A stretch of DNA of 64,000 bases from Candidatus Avelusimicrobium aviculae (GTDB lineage: Bacteria; Elusimicrobiota; Elusimicrobia; Elusimicrobiales; Elusimicrobiaceae). Every line of letters begins with the position of its first letter. Positions within the stretch are counted from its first letter, which is position 1. A program made the translations under genes and the position numbers. The DNA lies in contig CALUXF010000004.1 in the NCBI GenBank assembly GCA_944324655.1, forward strand, positions 28,357 to 92,356, given 5' to 3'. A model generated the notes under the pieces. It saw only the letters and a program-made list of their open reading frames with translations. It did no database searches and was not told the DNA's origin. Shown here piece after piece: positions 17,317-25,502 of this stretch.

Positions 17317-18423
17317 ATGAAATTGACTTCTAAGTGGATATTGTGGTTTGCACTGGTTTCGTTATATGCGGCCGTATTTGGCGGGCTGGTGTATTACAAT
17401 ATGTTCAAGTTCGTGTTTGACAAGAAGCTGCAAAACGAAATGGTGGAAATGGTTCGCTTCCGCGCGCCCAGGCTGGTAACGGCGTTGGCGTCCCGCCCTA
17501 AAGGACCGGTAACTTTTGTGGAAGCGGACATTATGAAATCTTGGAAGAATAATGATGACCGCATTAGAGACTTGATTTACTTTAATTATGACGGTTCTAT
17601 CCGCTGGCATGAGAACACGCAATTTTTAGGCAAGTCTTATTCTGACTATAATACTACGGTGGGGCTTCCTACCAGCGCGGTGGTTTACGCCATTAACGAG
17701 CGTGCCCCAAAAGCCATTATGTATGATGACGGTAACACCTATGATATGGCAATCCCGTTACTGGCAAAAGATACTGTGGCGGGGGTGGTAAATGTGGCCG
17801 TTTCCCGCGCCAGCGCCAAGGAGTTGATTCATTCAGCCATGGTGCGTTATACCATTGGCGTATTTTTTATGATATTGCTTATTGGCGGCGTATTATACTT
17901 GTTTATGTTGCTAAAGATTTTGCGCCCGTTAGACGGCCTAAGAGACGCGGTGGACGCGGTTTCCTTAAATACGCTTACGCTTTCTTATCCGTCCCGCGGG
18001 GATGAAATTGGCGACGTAGCCAAAGCGATAGACGGCCTGCTTTTAAAAATACGCGAAGACATAAAAAGTTTAGAGAATGTAGAAATTATGTCTTTGGAAA
18101 AAGAACGCAAATGGTGGAAAACCATTTTGGCTGTTACGGTGCCCAAAGGGTCCCGCGCTTTGGTGATTGATGAAAATAACAATATTTTATACACCAATTT
18201 TGAGTTAAATAGCAAGAAGACCGGCCCCGTGCATTTGTTGGATATTTTTGACGGGCGGCAGCAGAATATTATTCAGGTGGTGGGGGAAGCGTTGGAAAAT
18301 CCCACAAAAGTTTTGCGCGGCACAGTAATTAATAAAAATGTACAATGTTTAGTGAAAGCCGTACAATTGCCGGATGATGCCGGTAAAAACCGCATGGTTT
18401 TGGTGTTGGAACCGGAGAAGTAG
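17317..18423 (+). CDS. Membrane sensor-like protein: periplasmic domain, HAMP, PAS-like tail, no kinase
   Basis: The 368-residue protein has helices at about 7-30 and 185-205 flanking a periplasmic domain with a Cache-like core (DLIYFNYDGSIRWHENTQ...). A HAMP domain follows (LKILRPLDGLRDAVDAV, DEIGDVAKAIDGLL), then a C-terminal domain that reads as PAS-like (RALVIDENNNILYTNFEL near 290). No His-kinase, methyl-accepting or GGDEF domain is present. It probably passes a periplasmic signal to a partner, perhaps the kinases encoded 1.5 kb downstream or the pilus platform. Spacing of 18-24 bases to both neighbours places it inside the Tad operon. Confidence 0.65.
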   Translation: MKLTSKWILWFALVSLYAAVFGGLVYYNMFKFVFDKKLQNEMVEMVRFRAPRLVTALASRPKGPVTFVEADIMKSWKNNDDRIRDLIYFNYDGSIRWHENTQFLGKSYSDYNTTVGLPTSAVVYAINERAPKAIMYDDGNTYDMAIPLLAKDTVAGVVNVAVSRASAKELIHSAMVRYTIGVFFMILLIGGVLYLFMLLKILRPLDGLRDAVDAVSLNTLTLSYPSRGDEIGDVAKAIDGLLLKIREDIKSLENVEIMSLEKERKWWKTILAVTVPKGSRALVIDENNNILYTNFELNSKKTGPVHLLDIFDGRQQNIIQVVGEALENPTKVLRGTVINKNVQCLVKAVQLPDDAGKNRMVLVLEPEK

Positions 18424-18447
18424 CCGGTTCGTTTAACGGGAGAGTTT

Positions 18448-18717
18448 ATGAGAGTAGAAATTAAAAAGATAGCAATCGGCAATGTAATTTTTTCCGCTTT
18501 TCCGGTGGCGGTGTTTGCGGTAATGTTAATTACTGCTTTGTTGGAATTGTTTAATCCGGACGGGTCCGTCACGTTGGATTACATTATGACTTTGATTATG
18601 CGTTCTATTCAAGGAACTTTGCTTACGTTGGTAAGCGTGGTGTTCTTTTTATTGGCGTATAACATTTTGTGCGCTGTGGGAATTCGCGGCGTAAGGGTAG
18701 AATTAGAAGACAAATAA
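18448..18717 (+). CDS. Small two-helix inner-membrane protein
   Basis: The 89-residue product has two hydrophobic segments (about 12-34 and 55-78) and a charged C-terminus, RGVRVELEDK. The ending (YNILCAVGIRGVRVELED) is reminiscent of DUF3566-type small membrane proteins (YN-hydrophobic-G-G-hydrophobic-VELE), but I cannot establish that family here. It has a clear GGGAGAG site before ATG 18448 and sits between the HAMP protein and the thioredoxin-fold gene in the same transcript. Function unknown. Confidence 0.6.
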   Translation: MRVEIKKIAIGNVIFSAFPVAVFAVMLITALLELFNPDGSVTLDYIMTLIMRSIQGTLLTLVSVVFFLLAYNILCAVGIRGVRVELEDK

Positions 18718-18734
18718 ATAGGAGATTACAAACG

Positions 18735-19682
18735 ATGAAAAAGATATTAACAGTATTGCTGGCGTTTGCCGTGGCTGGCGTCGCTTTTGCTGCAACAGCT
18801 AAGACTGCCAAAACGGCTAAAGCCGATAAAAAACAAACGGTGGAGTTTATTATTATTGAATCGGAAGATTATGACGCCGGTAAAGAAGACACGCAGCTTA
18901 CGCAAGGTATTTCCCAATTTTTGGGTATGGAACCGAAAGTAACCAAAGTAGCTGTTTCTGAGGCGAAAAAAGATCCTAAATTAGCAGAAATGGATTATTC
19001 TTTCCTGCCTTTGTATTTAGTCAAAAAGACGGATGCTATTAAAGAAAAATTGGCTCAGCACATTCAATATGGCGTAGCTATTGAAAAAGACGAATTCATC
19101 GCTTTGCCCAAGCAAACCCGCCAGGGCGTATTGCCTAACAAAGAAGCCAAACCGGGCGTGTTGGAACTTTTTGTAATGTCTCAATGCCCTTATGGCGCTA
19201 TGGCTGAAAATAAAATTATTGAAGCTCAAAAAGCGGGCAAATTGCCGGAAGATAAAGACATTCGCGTGCGCTATATCGTAAATTACAGCGATAAAGACGG
19301 TTTTTCCAGCTTGCACGGTTCTGCGGAATGGGAAGAAAACATCCGCCAGCTGTTAATTGCCAAATACTATCCTAAAAAATTCTGGAAATATTTGGAAATC
19401 CGCAACAAAGACTATCGCTCCAGCCGCTGGGATAAAGCCATGGAAGAAGCGGGTATTAACAGCAAAAAAATCATGAAAAAATTTGATACCGAAGGGGTAG
19501 AACTCTTGAAAGAAGAAGCCAAATATACCCAAGAATATGGTGTGAACGCTTCTCCCTCTTTCTTGTGGGAAGGAAAGGTTGTTTTAGATTTTGGCGGCGT
19601 AGCTGAATTGGAAGGTTTTGAGTTTATGAATCCCAGCGCTCCTGCTGCCAACGGGCAAGCCGTTCCTGCCGGAAGCTGCTAA
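18735..19682 (+). CDS. Periplasmic thioredoxin-fold (DsbA/GILT-like) protein with a single active-site Cys
   Basis: The 315-residue protein starts at ATG 18735 (GGAG at 18721-18724; an upstream in-frame start would be hydrophilic and is rejected) and has a signal peptide ending VAFAA. The thioredoxin-like part begins VLELFVMSQCPYGAMAENKI (about residue 140) and ends with GVNASPSFLWEGKVVLDFGG, the cis-Pro region of DsbA-type folds. The usual C-x-x-C is C-P-Y-G, so the resolving Cys is missing; the only other Cys is near the C-terminus (GSC). It may act by a one-Cys or reductase-type mechanism or as a chaperone. It closes the Tad operon and could help fold the Cys-rich exported proteins encoded nearby. 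Confidence 0.7.
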   Translation: MKKILTVLLAFAVAGVAFAATAKTAKTAKADKKQTVEFIIIESEDYDAGKEDTQLTQGISQFLGMEPKVTKVAVSEAKKDPKLAEMDYSFLPLYLVKKTDAIKEKLAQHIQYGVAIEKDEFIALPKQTRQGVLPNKEAKPGVLELFVMSQCPYGAMAENKIIEAQKAGKLPEDKDIRVRYIVNYSDKDGFSSLHGSAEWEENIRQLLIAKYYPKKFWKYLEIRNKDYRSSRWDKAMEEAGINSKKIMKKFDTEGVELLKEEAKYTQEYGVNASPSFLWEGKVVLDFGGVAELEGFEFMNPSAPAANGQAVPAGSC

Positions 19683-19718
19683 AAAACGTGCAGAACTAAT
19701 CATTTAGTTTCTATAATA

Positions 19719-19750
19719 AAAGCGGGGGCTGGTTTGCCAGTCCCCGCTTT
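19719..19750 (+). terminator. Intrinsic terminator of the long Tad operon
   Basis: A 14-pair stem, AAAGCGGGGGCTGG with CCAGTCCCCGCTTT (one G-U pair), closes a TTTG loop. The trailing T-tract is short. It separates the thioredoxin-fold gene from the histidine kinase gene. Confidence 0.8.
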
Positions 19751-19778
19751 CCCTTAAATATAAAACGGAAGGACGTTC

Positions 19779-21674
19779 ATGATTAAACACAAATTGGGCG
19801 GTTTGTTTCCAAAAGCGTTGCTGGTTTTAAGCATTGTATCCGTTGTGCCTGTTTTGATTATCGGATACCATGTATTGGGCATAAATAACCGTTTATTAAA
19901 TAATGAACTGTTGGAAAAGCAGCAGGCGGTTGCCAGCCGCTTGGTTTCTATTTTGCGCAATAACGTAACGCGCCGGGCGAATGTTTTTTCCATCTTTACC
20001 GATTTGCATACCGATTTTGGCGGCCACCGTTTTATAGACCAAACAGACATAGATTACCTGCGTGAACGCACCCCGGGCATTACCCACATTTCCGTTTTAA
20101 ACAGCAACGGGCAGCAGTTATTTTATTCCAGCGAAGACAAAAGCCGCTTTAGCTACGCGGCGGAGTTGGATAACATTTTAACCACTTGCGTTATGAACGG
20201 GGAGGATTACGTCGGTTCCGTTAAACGGACGGACGGGAAGATGTATGCCTTAATGGCTTTTCCAATTCGGGAACATTTGGGAGATAAAGACGTTACCGGC
20301 GTAATGGTGGTGGAATTGGATTTAAGCGATTTAGGGGAAAGCCTTGCTTCCGCTTATCCGCAAGATTTGCAAGTTTTAGTGTTTGCTTCGGATGGAACCA
20401 TTATTTCTTATTCCGGCGCTCCGCATGGGTTAGCCCTAGAGGCGCAGCCTTCGTTGCGGGAAACCGCTTTATATATAGAGCGCCAGTTGGGGGCCAAGCG
20501 TTCGGGAGAAGTGGTAATGCCGGACGGGGAACATATATTGGTAGCTTCTGCGGAGGTGTCCCAAGCGCATTGGACGGTATTTGTCATGCAGCCGGCGGAC
20601 CAGCCCACCGCTTTATTATTGGAAGACACCTTTAGCTCTTTAATTGATTTATTGGTTATTATAGTAGGCATGATAGCTTTTGTGGTAATTGTCAGTTATT
20701 TGGTTATCATCCCAATTACCCGCCCGTTAGGCCGTTTGCAGGCGGCCGCTGTCCGCTTGCGGGAAGAGGATAATTACATCCCTACCAGAGCGGATGTTGA
20801 TATTCCTCATAATGAAATTGGTGACTTGGCTACCGTATTTTTAGATATGGCCGCTACATTAAGACAGCGCAAAGAGGAAGTTTTGAAGTCTCAGCAAGAA
20901 TTGGCGCAAATGAACCGCACATTAGAGAAACGCGTGGAAGAACGTACGCGCGAGTTAAAAGAGGCTATGCGGGAATTGGTAAAAACCGAACGGCTGGCCG
21001 CCATTGGGCAGATGGCTTCTATTATCAGCCACGAAATACGCAACCCGCTGGCGGTAATTAGTAACGCCACGCGTTTAATTAAAACCATTGTTTCCCCAAA
21101 AGAACCCAAGTTAATAAAGCAATTTGGAATTATTGATTCGGAAATTAAACAGGCCAGCAGTATTATAAATGAAGTTTTGGGTTATGCCCGCAGCAGGGAA
21201 CTTATTTTAACGGCAATAGACGTAAACAGTTATTTAAAAGAAATTATCCTTTCTTTTCCTATCAGCGGGGGAATACGTATTAAAGAAGCATTGGACCCGG
21301 AGAGCGTGCGTATTAAAATAGATGCGGAAGAAATGAAACAGGCAATTCGCAACCTGATTGTTAACGCGGCGGAAGCGATGCAGGATAAAGGCACTATCAC
21401 GGTAGGAACCAAGGTGGGCAGAAGGGTCATGTGCATTTTTGTGGCGGATGAAGGGCCGGGTATTTCCCCAGAGATGAAGAACAAAATTTTTTCCCCGTTT
21501 TTTACTACCAAGGCCCGCGGTACGGGGTTGGGCTTAGCCGTAGTAGGCAAAGCAATGGCCCGCCATAAAGGGAAGATTTTTATTCACAGTCAGGAAGGAA
21601 AAGGAACGTGTTTTGAGCTTTATTTGAGAATTTATAAAAAACCAGGAGATACCAGTTATGGAGAAAGAAGCTAA
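19779..21674 (+). CDS. Membrane sensor histidine kinase (Cache-HAMP-HisKA-HATPase)
   Basis: The 631-residue kinase has an N-terminal helix (12-30), a large periplasmic double-Cache-like domain (to about 285), a second helix (288-312), HAMP (ITRPLGRLQAAAVRL), a coiled coil and the kinase core. The H-box is QMASIISHEIRNPLAVISNA with the phospho-acceptor His418; the N-box is RNLIVNAAEAMQDKG, and G-boxes DEGPGIS and GTGLGLAVVGKAMARHKG follow. All catalytic boxes are intact. The H-box style is that of NtrB/ZraS-type kinases, which often pair with sigma-54 activators, though here the next genes are a receiver-kinase hybrid and a LuxR-type regulator. GGAAGGA precedes ATG 19779. The 3' end overlaps the next gene by 17 bases. 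Confidence 0.92.
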   Translation: MIKHKLGGLFPKALLVLSIVSVVPVLIIGYHVLGINNRLLNNELLEKQQAVASRLVSILRNNVTRRANVFSIFTDLHTDFGGHRFIDQTDIDYLRERTPGITHISVLNSNGQQLFYSSEDKSRFSYAAELDNILTTCVMNGEDYVGSVKRTDGKMYALMAFPIREHLGDKDVTGVMVVELDLSDLGESLASAYPQDLQVLVFASDGTIISYSGAPHGLALEAQPSLRETALYIERQLGAKRSGEVVMPDGEHILVASAEVSQAHWTVFVMQPADQPTALLLEDTFSSLIDLLVIIVGMIAFVVIVSYLVIIPITRPLGRLQAAAVRLREEDNYIPTRADVDIPHNEIGDLATVFLDMAATLRQRKEEVLKSQQELAQMNRTLEKRVEERTRELKEAMRELVKTERLAAIGQMASIISHEIRNPLAVISNATRLIKTIVSPKEPKLIKQFGIIDSEIKQASSIINEVLGYARSRELILTAIDVNSYLKEIILSFPISGGIRIKEALDPESVRIKIDAEEMKQAIRNLIVNAAEAMQDKGTITVGTKVGRRVMCIFVADEGPGISPEMKNKIFSPFFTTKARGTGLGLAVVGKAMARHKGKIFIHSQEGKGTCFELYLRIYKKPGDTSYGERS

Positions 21675-22782
21675 GATTTTAGTGGTAGACGATGACAACA
21701 ATTTGCGCGAAACCATGGTGGATTTGCTGGAAATTGAGGGCTATAAAGTTTATCAGGCCGGAAATGCCAAAGAATGTTTGGATATTTGTACCAATGAGTT
21801 TTTTAACGTTATTTTAATGGACTATAACCTGCCTGACGAAACCGGCCTGGAACTTATACGCAAGATCCGCGCTTTTAACCAGGATTCCCAAATTATTATG
21901 ATTACCGCTTACGCTTCATTAAACGCCATTATGGAAGCCATGCAGGAATCCGTCTATGATTTTTTGGTCAAACCGGTGGATTTTGACTATTTAAAACGCA
22001 CGATTTCCCGTGCTTTGGATAAGTACTTTTTGGAACAAAGCAATAAAGAATTGCTGATCCAGCTCAAACAGCGTAATGAAGATCTTGATCGGTTGAATAA
22101 CATGAAATCCAAATTCTTTTCTATTGTATCGCATGATTTGTCCAACTCTCTTATGACGCTGAAAATGAGTTTTGATATGCTTAAAAAGAAATTGCAATCC
22201 CCTGATGCGGACCAAACCCGAAAAATGATGTTCATGGACGAAAGCATCAGCCAAATTGAACACTTAATTAAAGATTTGGTGGACTGGGCCGCTATTGAAA
22301 AAGGCAAGTTGCGTATAGAAAAAGCAAAATTTGAATTAACAGGCAGCCTTAAAAAGACGGCGGAAATTTTTAAAGCCAAAGCGGCAAAGCGTTTTATTGC
22401 GGTTACCTTTGAAAGTGAAGGGGAAATTGGCGTTTTTGCCGATGAGAAACGCATCCGCCAAGTAATATCTAATATTTTGGAAAACGCCGTCCGTCATACG
22501 CCCGACAATGGCAAGATTGCCATACAGGTTGGCAGAATGGACGAAAAAAATGCTAAAGTATCGGTTACAGACTCTGGGGACGGAATAGACCCGGTTCAGG
22601 CCCCTGATTTATTTACCAGTTTTACCCAGGTAGGGGATAAATCCCGCGTGGGCCGTTTAGGGCTGGGGTTATCCATTGCCAAGGATATTGTGGTAAATCA
22701 TGGGGGGCGTATTTGGGCCCAGAGCGAAGGTTTAGGAAAAGGGGCCACGTTTACTTTTACGTTGCCTATTGTTACTTTATAG
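21658..22782 (+). CDS. Hybrid receiver - histidine kinase (soluble)
   Basis: A 374-residue cytoplasmic protein with reversed hybrid order. Residues 5-120 are a receiver domain: acidic pair D11-D12, phospho-acceptor D55 in VILMDYNLPDETG, Thr in MITAYAS and Lys in FLVKPVD. Residues 145-374 are a HisKA/HATPase core: FFSIVSHDLSNSLMTLK with His159, N-box RQVISNILENAVRHTPDNG, G-boxes DSGDGIDP and RLGLGLSIAKDIVVNHGG. It can receive phosphate from the upstream kinase and pass it on through its own kinase, forming a relay to the LuxR-type regulator encoded next. Overlap with the upstream gene implies coupled translation. Confidence 0.9.
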   Translation: MEKEAKILVVDDDNNLRETMVDLLEIEGYKVYQAGNAKECLDICTNEFFNVILMDYNLPDETGLELIRKIRAFNQDSQIIMITAYASLNAIMEAMQESVYDFLVKPVDFDYLKRTISRALDKYFLEQSNKELLIQLKQRNEDLDRLNNMKSKFFSIVSHDLSNSLMTLKMSFDMLKKKLQSPDADQTRKMMFMDESISQIEHLIKDLVDWAAIEKGKLRIEKAKFELTGSLKKTAEIFKAKAAKRFIAVTFESEGEIGVFADEKRIRQVISNILENAVRHTPDNGKIAIQVGRMDEKNAKVSVTDSGDGIDPVQAPDLFTSFTQVGDKSRVGRLGLGLSIAKDIVVNHGGRIWAQSEGLGKGATFTFTLPIVTL

Positions 22783-22809
22783 TTTTAACTTGGATATGGG
22801 AGCTAACAC

Positions 22810-23499
22810 ATGAATAAAAAGAAAAAAGTGTCCGTGTTAATTGCGGATGACCAAACGCTTTTCCGCGAAGGCATCAAAGATGTGCTGACCAACGAAAAGT
22901 GGATTGAAGTGGTAGGCGAAGCAGCCGACGGAGTAGAAGCCGTTGCTTTAGCTAAGAAACTTAAGCCGGACGTGGTATTAATGGATATTAAGCTGCCTAA
23001 AATGGACGGTATATCCGCTACCAAGCAAATTCGTTTGGCCGTTCCGGAAGTAAACGTGCTTATGCTGTCTAGCTTTGAGGATGAAGCCCATGTGTTGGAT
23101 GCTATTCAAGCGGGCGCCAACGGGTATCTGTCTAAAATGCTGCCGGCGGCGGAGTTGGTAAATTCCATTAAAACATTTACCAGCGAAGGGCTGATGATTC
23201 CCCAACAGCTGATGGGCAAGTTATTGCACGGCTTACGCAAAATGGGGGACGGCTCTATGCCTTCTCAAGCTACTTTGACCAAAACGGAAATCAAGGTTAT
23301 GGATCTGTTAGGCAAAGGCATGAGCAATAAAGAATTGGCCAAAGAACTGGATTGCAGCGTTAAAACCATTAAAAATCATTTAAACAGCGCGTTTCATAAG
23401 CTGGGTGTAAGCAGCCGTACGGAAGCCGTGGTAAAAGCAATAGAAAAGGGGCTTATATCCTCTGAAGGAACGCGTATTTCCGATGAATACGGAGAATAA
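22810..23499 (+). CDS. NarL/FixJ-type response regulator (receiver + LuxR HTH)
   Basis: A 229-residue regulator. The receiver domain has D13-D14, phospho-acceptor D59 in DVVLMDIKLPKMDG, a Ser at the Thr/Ser switch (MLSSFED) and the Lys in GYLSKMLPAAEL. Residues about 158-220 form a LuxR/GerE helix-turn-helix: LTKTEIKVMDLLGKGMSNKE, then LAKELDCSVKTIKNHLNSAF. It is the likely output of the two kinases upstream. The Flp pilin gene starts eight bases after its stop, so pilus genes are the obvious, though unproven, targets. Good spacing to an upstream GGGAG (22798-22802). Confidence 0.93.
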   Translation: MNKKKKVSVLIADDQTLFREGIKDVLTNEKWIEVVGEAADGVEAVALAKKLKPDVVLMDIKLPKMDGISATKQIRLAVPEVNVLMLSSFEDEAHVLDAIQAGANGYLSKMLPAAELVNSIKTFTSEGLMIPQQLMGKLLHGLRKMGDGSMPSQATLTKTEIKVMDLLGKGMSNKELAKELDCSVKTIKNHLNSAFHKLGVSSRTEAVVKAIEKGLISSEGTRISDEYGE

Positions 23500-23506
23500 A
23501 TCCGCC

Positions 23507-23683
23507 ATGTTTTTAAAGCAAAAGCGCCAAAACAAACTGGCCGATAACAGCGGGCAGGCTACTATAGAGTACGTCCTGATGTTAGGGACAGTAGTTACTT
23601 TGTTTTCCGCTTTTATTATGCTTTTTAATAAAGATATTGTGCGTATTTTCTTTTCGTTTATCGGGATGTTAATGGGTTACTAA
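23507..23683 (+). CDS. Flp-type (type IVb) pilin, second locus
   Basis: A 58-residue prepilin from ATG 23507, chosen because GGAG lies at 23491-23494; an earlier ATG at 23483, inside the regulator gene, has no such site. The leader ends at Gly16 and the mature part starts QATIEYVLMLG, with Glu at +5 and Tyr at +6, followed by a hydrophobic helix. It closely resembles the pilin encoded at 8741 in its mature start. It lies directly after the response regulator gene and ahead of two TadE/TadG-like genes, forming a compact accessory pilin cassette. Confidence 0.87.
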   Translation: MFLKQKRQNKLADNSGQATIEYVLMLGTVVTLFSAFIMLFNKDIVRIFFSFIGMLMGY

Positions 23684-23685
23684 AT

Positions 23686-24798
23686 ATGATGGGCATTTTA
23701 GGGCGTATATGTAAACGAACCATAAGCAACAACCGGGCGCAGATTTTGCTCCCGGCGGTGTTGCTGGCTCCCATTTTTATATTGGTTATTTACCTGCTGT
23801 TTGAAACCTCTAAAGTGTCTATGTATAAAATACGTAACCAGTTCGCGCTGGATAATGCGGCGTACAGCCAAATGTCTTCTTTATCGGTCTATTTAAATGC
23901 GCTTGCGTATACCAACGGAAATATGCCTTACAGGGTAATGAAAAGTTACAACGCGGATTATTTATCCCCTAAAGGGGCTGCCGGGACCAAGGGGAAATAT
24001 ACCGTATTTGACGTTTTTTACCAGGCGGGGGCTTTCCCCGCGTTAGGGCCTGATCACGCCGACAACGCCGGATATAACCCCAATCCAGCTCCCACTTCGG
24101 ATGATTGGGATTATGCCTATTATCAAGACAAGCGTAAAAATTGGAACAAAGAACAGCCTTCCGATTCTCCCGATGAGGAAGGCCGTTACGTACTAACCAG
24201 TAAAAAAATAGCGGACGAAAACTTTTTTCCGTCCACCTCTATTGGCGTTCCCAGCTTACAGCAATACATCACAATCTATTTATTGCTGGGGCAGATTTAC
24301 CAACTCCAAACTTTCTCTTACCAAGATACCACCCGCGACGCGCGCATGTTCCGGGAGGCGTACTATTTAAACTCGCCTTCCTGCCGCAACCAGCGGGATT
24401 GCGCCCGCCAAAGCGCGGCCATTATGGCCAATTATGTTAAAGTGCAGTCCAAACCGTTTGAGATTGATAAAGTGCGCGCTTATTTTTCGGAAGACATCGG
24501 AACCACTATGACCTCTGCTTATCCGGTGGATTTGGATATGTCTACGGACGTGAAAAAGAAATTATTCCAATTTTCTTATTTAGATTCTTCCAGCTTGGAT
24601 AAGCTTAAAAAATTGCGCAACGGCATTAAGCTGGAGCAAGGGTACCAATTGCCCCTCAATAACTTTGATATCAACTTAACGGTTAAATATAAGCCTAAAG
24701 TTCGTACCCAAGTGGGCTTGCAGTGCCCCCGCAGCGGCAATAATTGCGTGTGGCCCAACCCGCTTCCTAAATACAGCATAAGGATGCAGCCTTCATGA
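23686..24798 (+). CDS. TadG/TadE-like pilus-associated protein
   Basis: The 370-residue product has a short basic N-terminus (CKRTISNNRAQ) and one hydrophobic segment (about 19-42: ILLPAVLLAPIFILVIYLLF), followed by the polar helix pattern typical of TadE/TadG N-termini (SKVSMYKIRNQFALDNAAYSQ). The remaining 300 residues are soluble, Tyr-rich and contain two close Cys pairs (SPSCRNQRDC and LQCPRSGNNC). TadG-type proteins sit at the inner membrane and extend into the periplasm. There is no convincing prepilin Glu at +5. It is followed by TadE with a four-base overlap (ATGA). Confidence 0.7.
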   Translation: MMGILGRICKRTISNNRAQILLPAVLLAPIFILVIYLLFETSKVSMYKIRNQFALDNAAYSQMSSLSVYLNALAYTNGNMPYRVMKSYNADYLSPKGAAGTKGKYTVFDVFYQAGAFPALGPDHADNAGYNPNPAPTSDDWDYAYYQDKRKNWNKEQPSDSPDEEGRYVLTSKKIADENFFPSTSIGVPSLQQYITIYLLLGQIYQLQTFSYQDTTRDARMFREAYYLNSPSCRNQRDCARQSAAIMANYVKVQSKPFEIDKVRAYFSEDIGTTMTSAYPVDLDMSTDVKKKLFQFSYLDSSSLDKLKKLRNGIKLEQGYQLPLNNFDINLTVKYKPKVRTQVGLQCPRSGNNCVWPNPLPKYSIRMQPS

Positions 24799-25328
24799 TA
24801 GATTTGTCTTTTTTACGCCAACGGAAAGGACAGGCCACTACGGAGGTGGTGCTGTTGTTTCCGTTGTTTGTTATTTTTGCGGTATTTATCATTAAAATAT
24901 TCGGTTTGCTCGTTTTAAACCAAAAGATGGAAATTGCCGCTTTTTATGCCGCGCGGCGTTATCAGCTGCAGGGCGGGGTTCCGGATTCCATGCAAAACTG
25001 GAACAGGCAGTTTTTGGAAAAAGACATCAAAAAGAAAGTGGAAGATTACCTAGGTTTTAATAATACGGGTATGAAAACTTTTTTAAGTTTGCGGCGTTTT
25101 ACCCTGGAAGTGGATACCTCCGGTACGTGGACATTGGTTACACTAAAGGTTTTTACTAATCCGCCCCGTATTCGTTTTTTATGCAATTACGATAAATTTG
25201 AAGTGTGCAAAGGGGATAACCGCTGTTATAAAGGGTATGAATATTTGTGTGATACCGGCGGTGAGATTGAGGTCAAAAAATTTGTAGGTAAAAATGACCG
25301 CGTAATGCCGTATGTACAGCCGGATTAA
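24795..25328 (+). CDS. TadE-like minor pilin, second copy
   Basis: A 177-residue product with the prepilin-like start LRQRKGQATTEVVLLFPLFV: Gly12/Gln13 junction and Glu at +5, then a hydrophobic helix and N-Q-K-M-E-I-A-A-F-Y-A-A-R-R-Y. The soluble part contains four Cys near the end (RFLCNYDKFEVCKGDNRCYK). It parallels tadE at 8981 but is only distantly similar. It is the last gene of the signalling-pilin transcript; a new promoter follows at once. Confidence 0.8.
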   Translation: MIDLSFLRQRKGQATTEVVLLFPLFVIFAVFIIKIFGLLVLNQKMEIAAFYAARRYQLQGGVPDSMQNWNRQFLEKDIKKKVEDYLGFNNTGMKTFLSLRRFTLEVDTSGTWTLVTLKVFTNPPRIRFLCNYDKFEVCKGDNRCYKGYEYLCDTGGEIEVKKFVGKNDRVMPYVQPD

Positions 25329-25361
25329 TCTTTTTGTATAAAAAGTAAGGGGAATTCTCCC

Positions 25362-25390
25362 TTGACAAGGCCCTTTTGGTTGCTTATACT
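25362..25390 (+). promoter_or_regulatory. Strong sigma-70-type promoter of the uncharacterised envelope cluster
   Basis: TTGACA (25362-25367), 17-base spacer, TATACT (25385-25390): a near-consensus vegetative promoter. A short inverted repeat, AAGGGGAATTCTCCCTT (25347-25363), abuts the -35 element and could be an operator. Transcription would start near 25397, leaving a leader of about 105 bases. Confidence 0.8.
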
Positions 25391-25417
25391 AAAAGTACAC
25401 CCTAAAGGGAAATTTAT

Positions 25418-25489
25418 ATGAAACTCTGTGTTTGGGCGTATGTATGTGTTGACGTACGGGCCGACAGGAGTAATTTTTATATCATGTAA
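25418..25489 (+). CDS. Possible 23-codon leader peptide
   Basis: Inside the leader of the promoter at 25362, an ATG at 25418 preceded by AAAGGGA (25404-25410) opens a 23-codon frame starting MKLCVWAYVCVDV and stopping at TAA 25487-25489. It ends 13 bases before the next start and just before that gene's AGGGACA site. Spacing suggests it could be translated and could tune the downstream gene by coupling or stalling. No run of regulatory codons stands out, so a chance frame remains quite possible. Confidence 0.3.
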   Translation: MKLCVWAYVCVDVRADRSNFYIM

Positions 25490-25502
25490 AAAGGGACAGT
25501 TT

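Noticed and set aside
23483..23506. Earlier start for the Flp pilin overlapping the response regulator
   Set aside because: No ribosome binding site before this ATG; GGAG suits ATG 23507.
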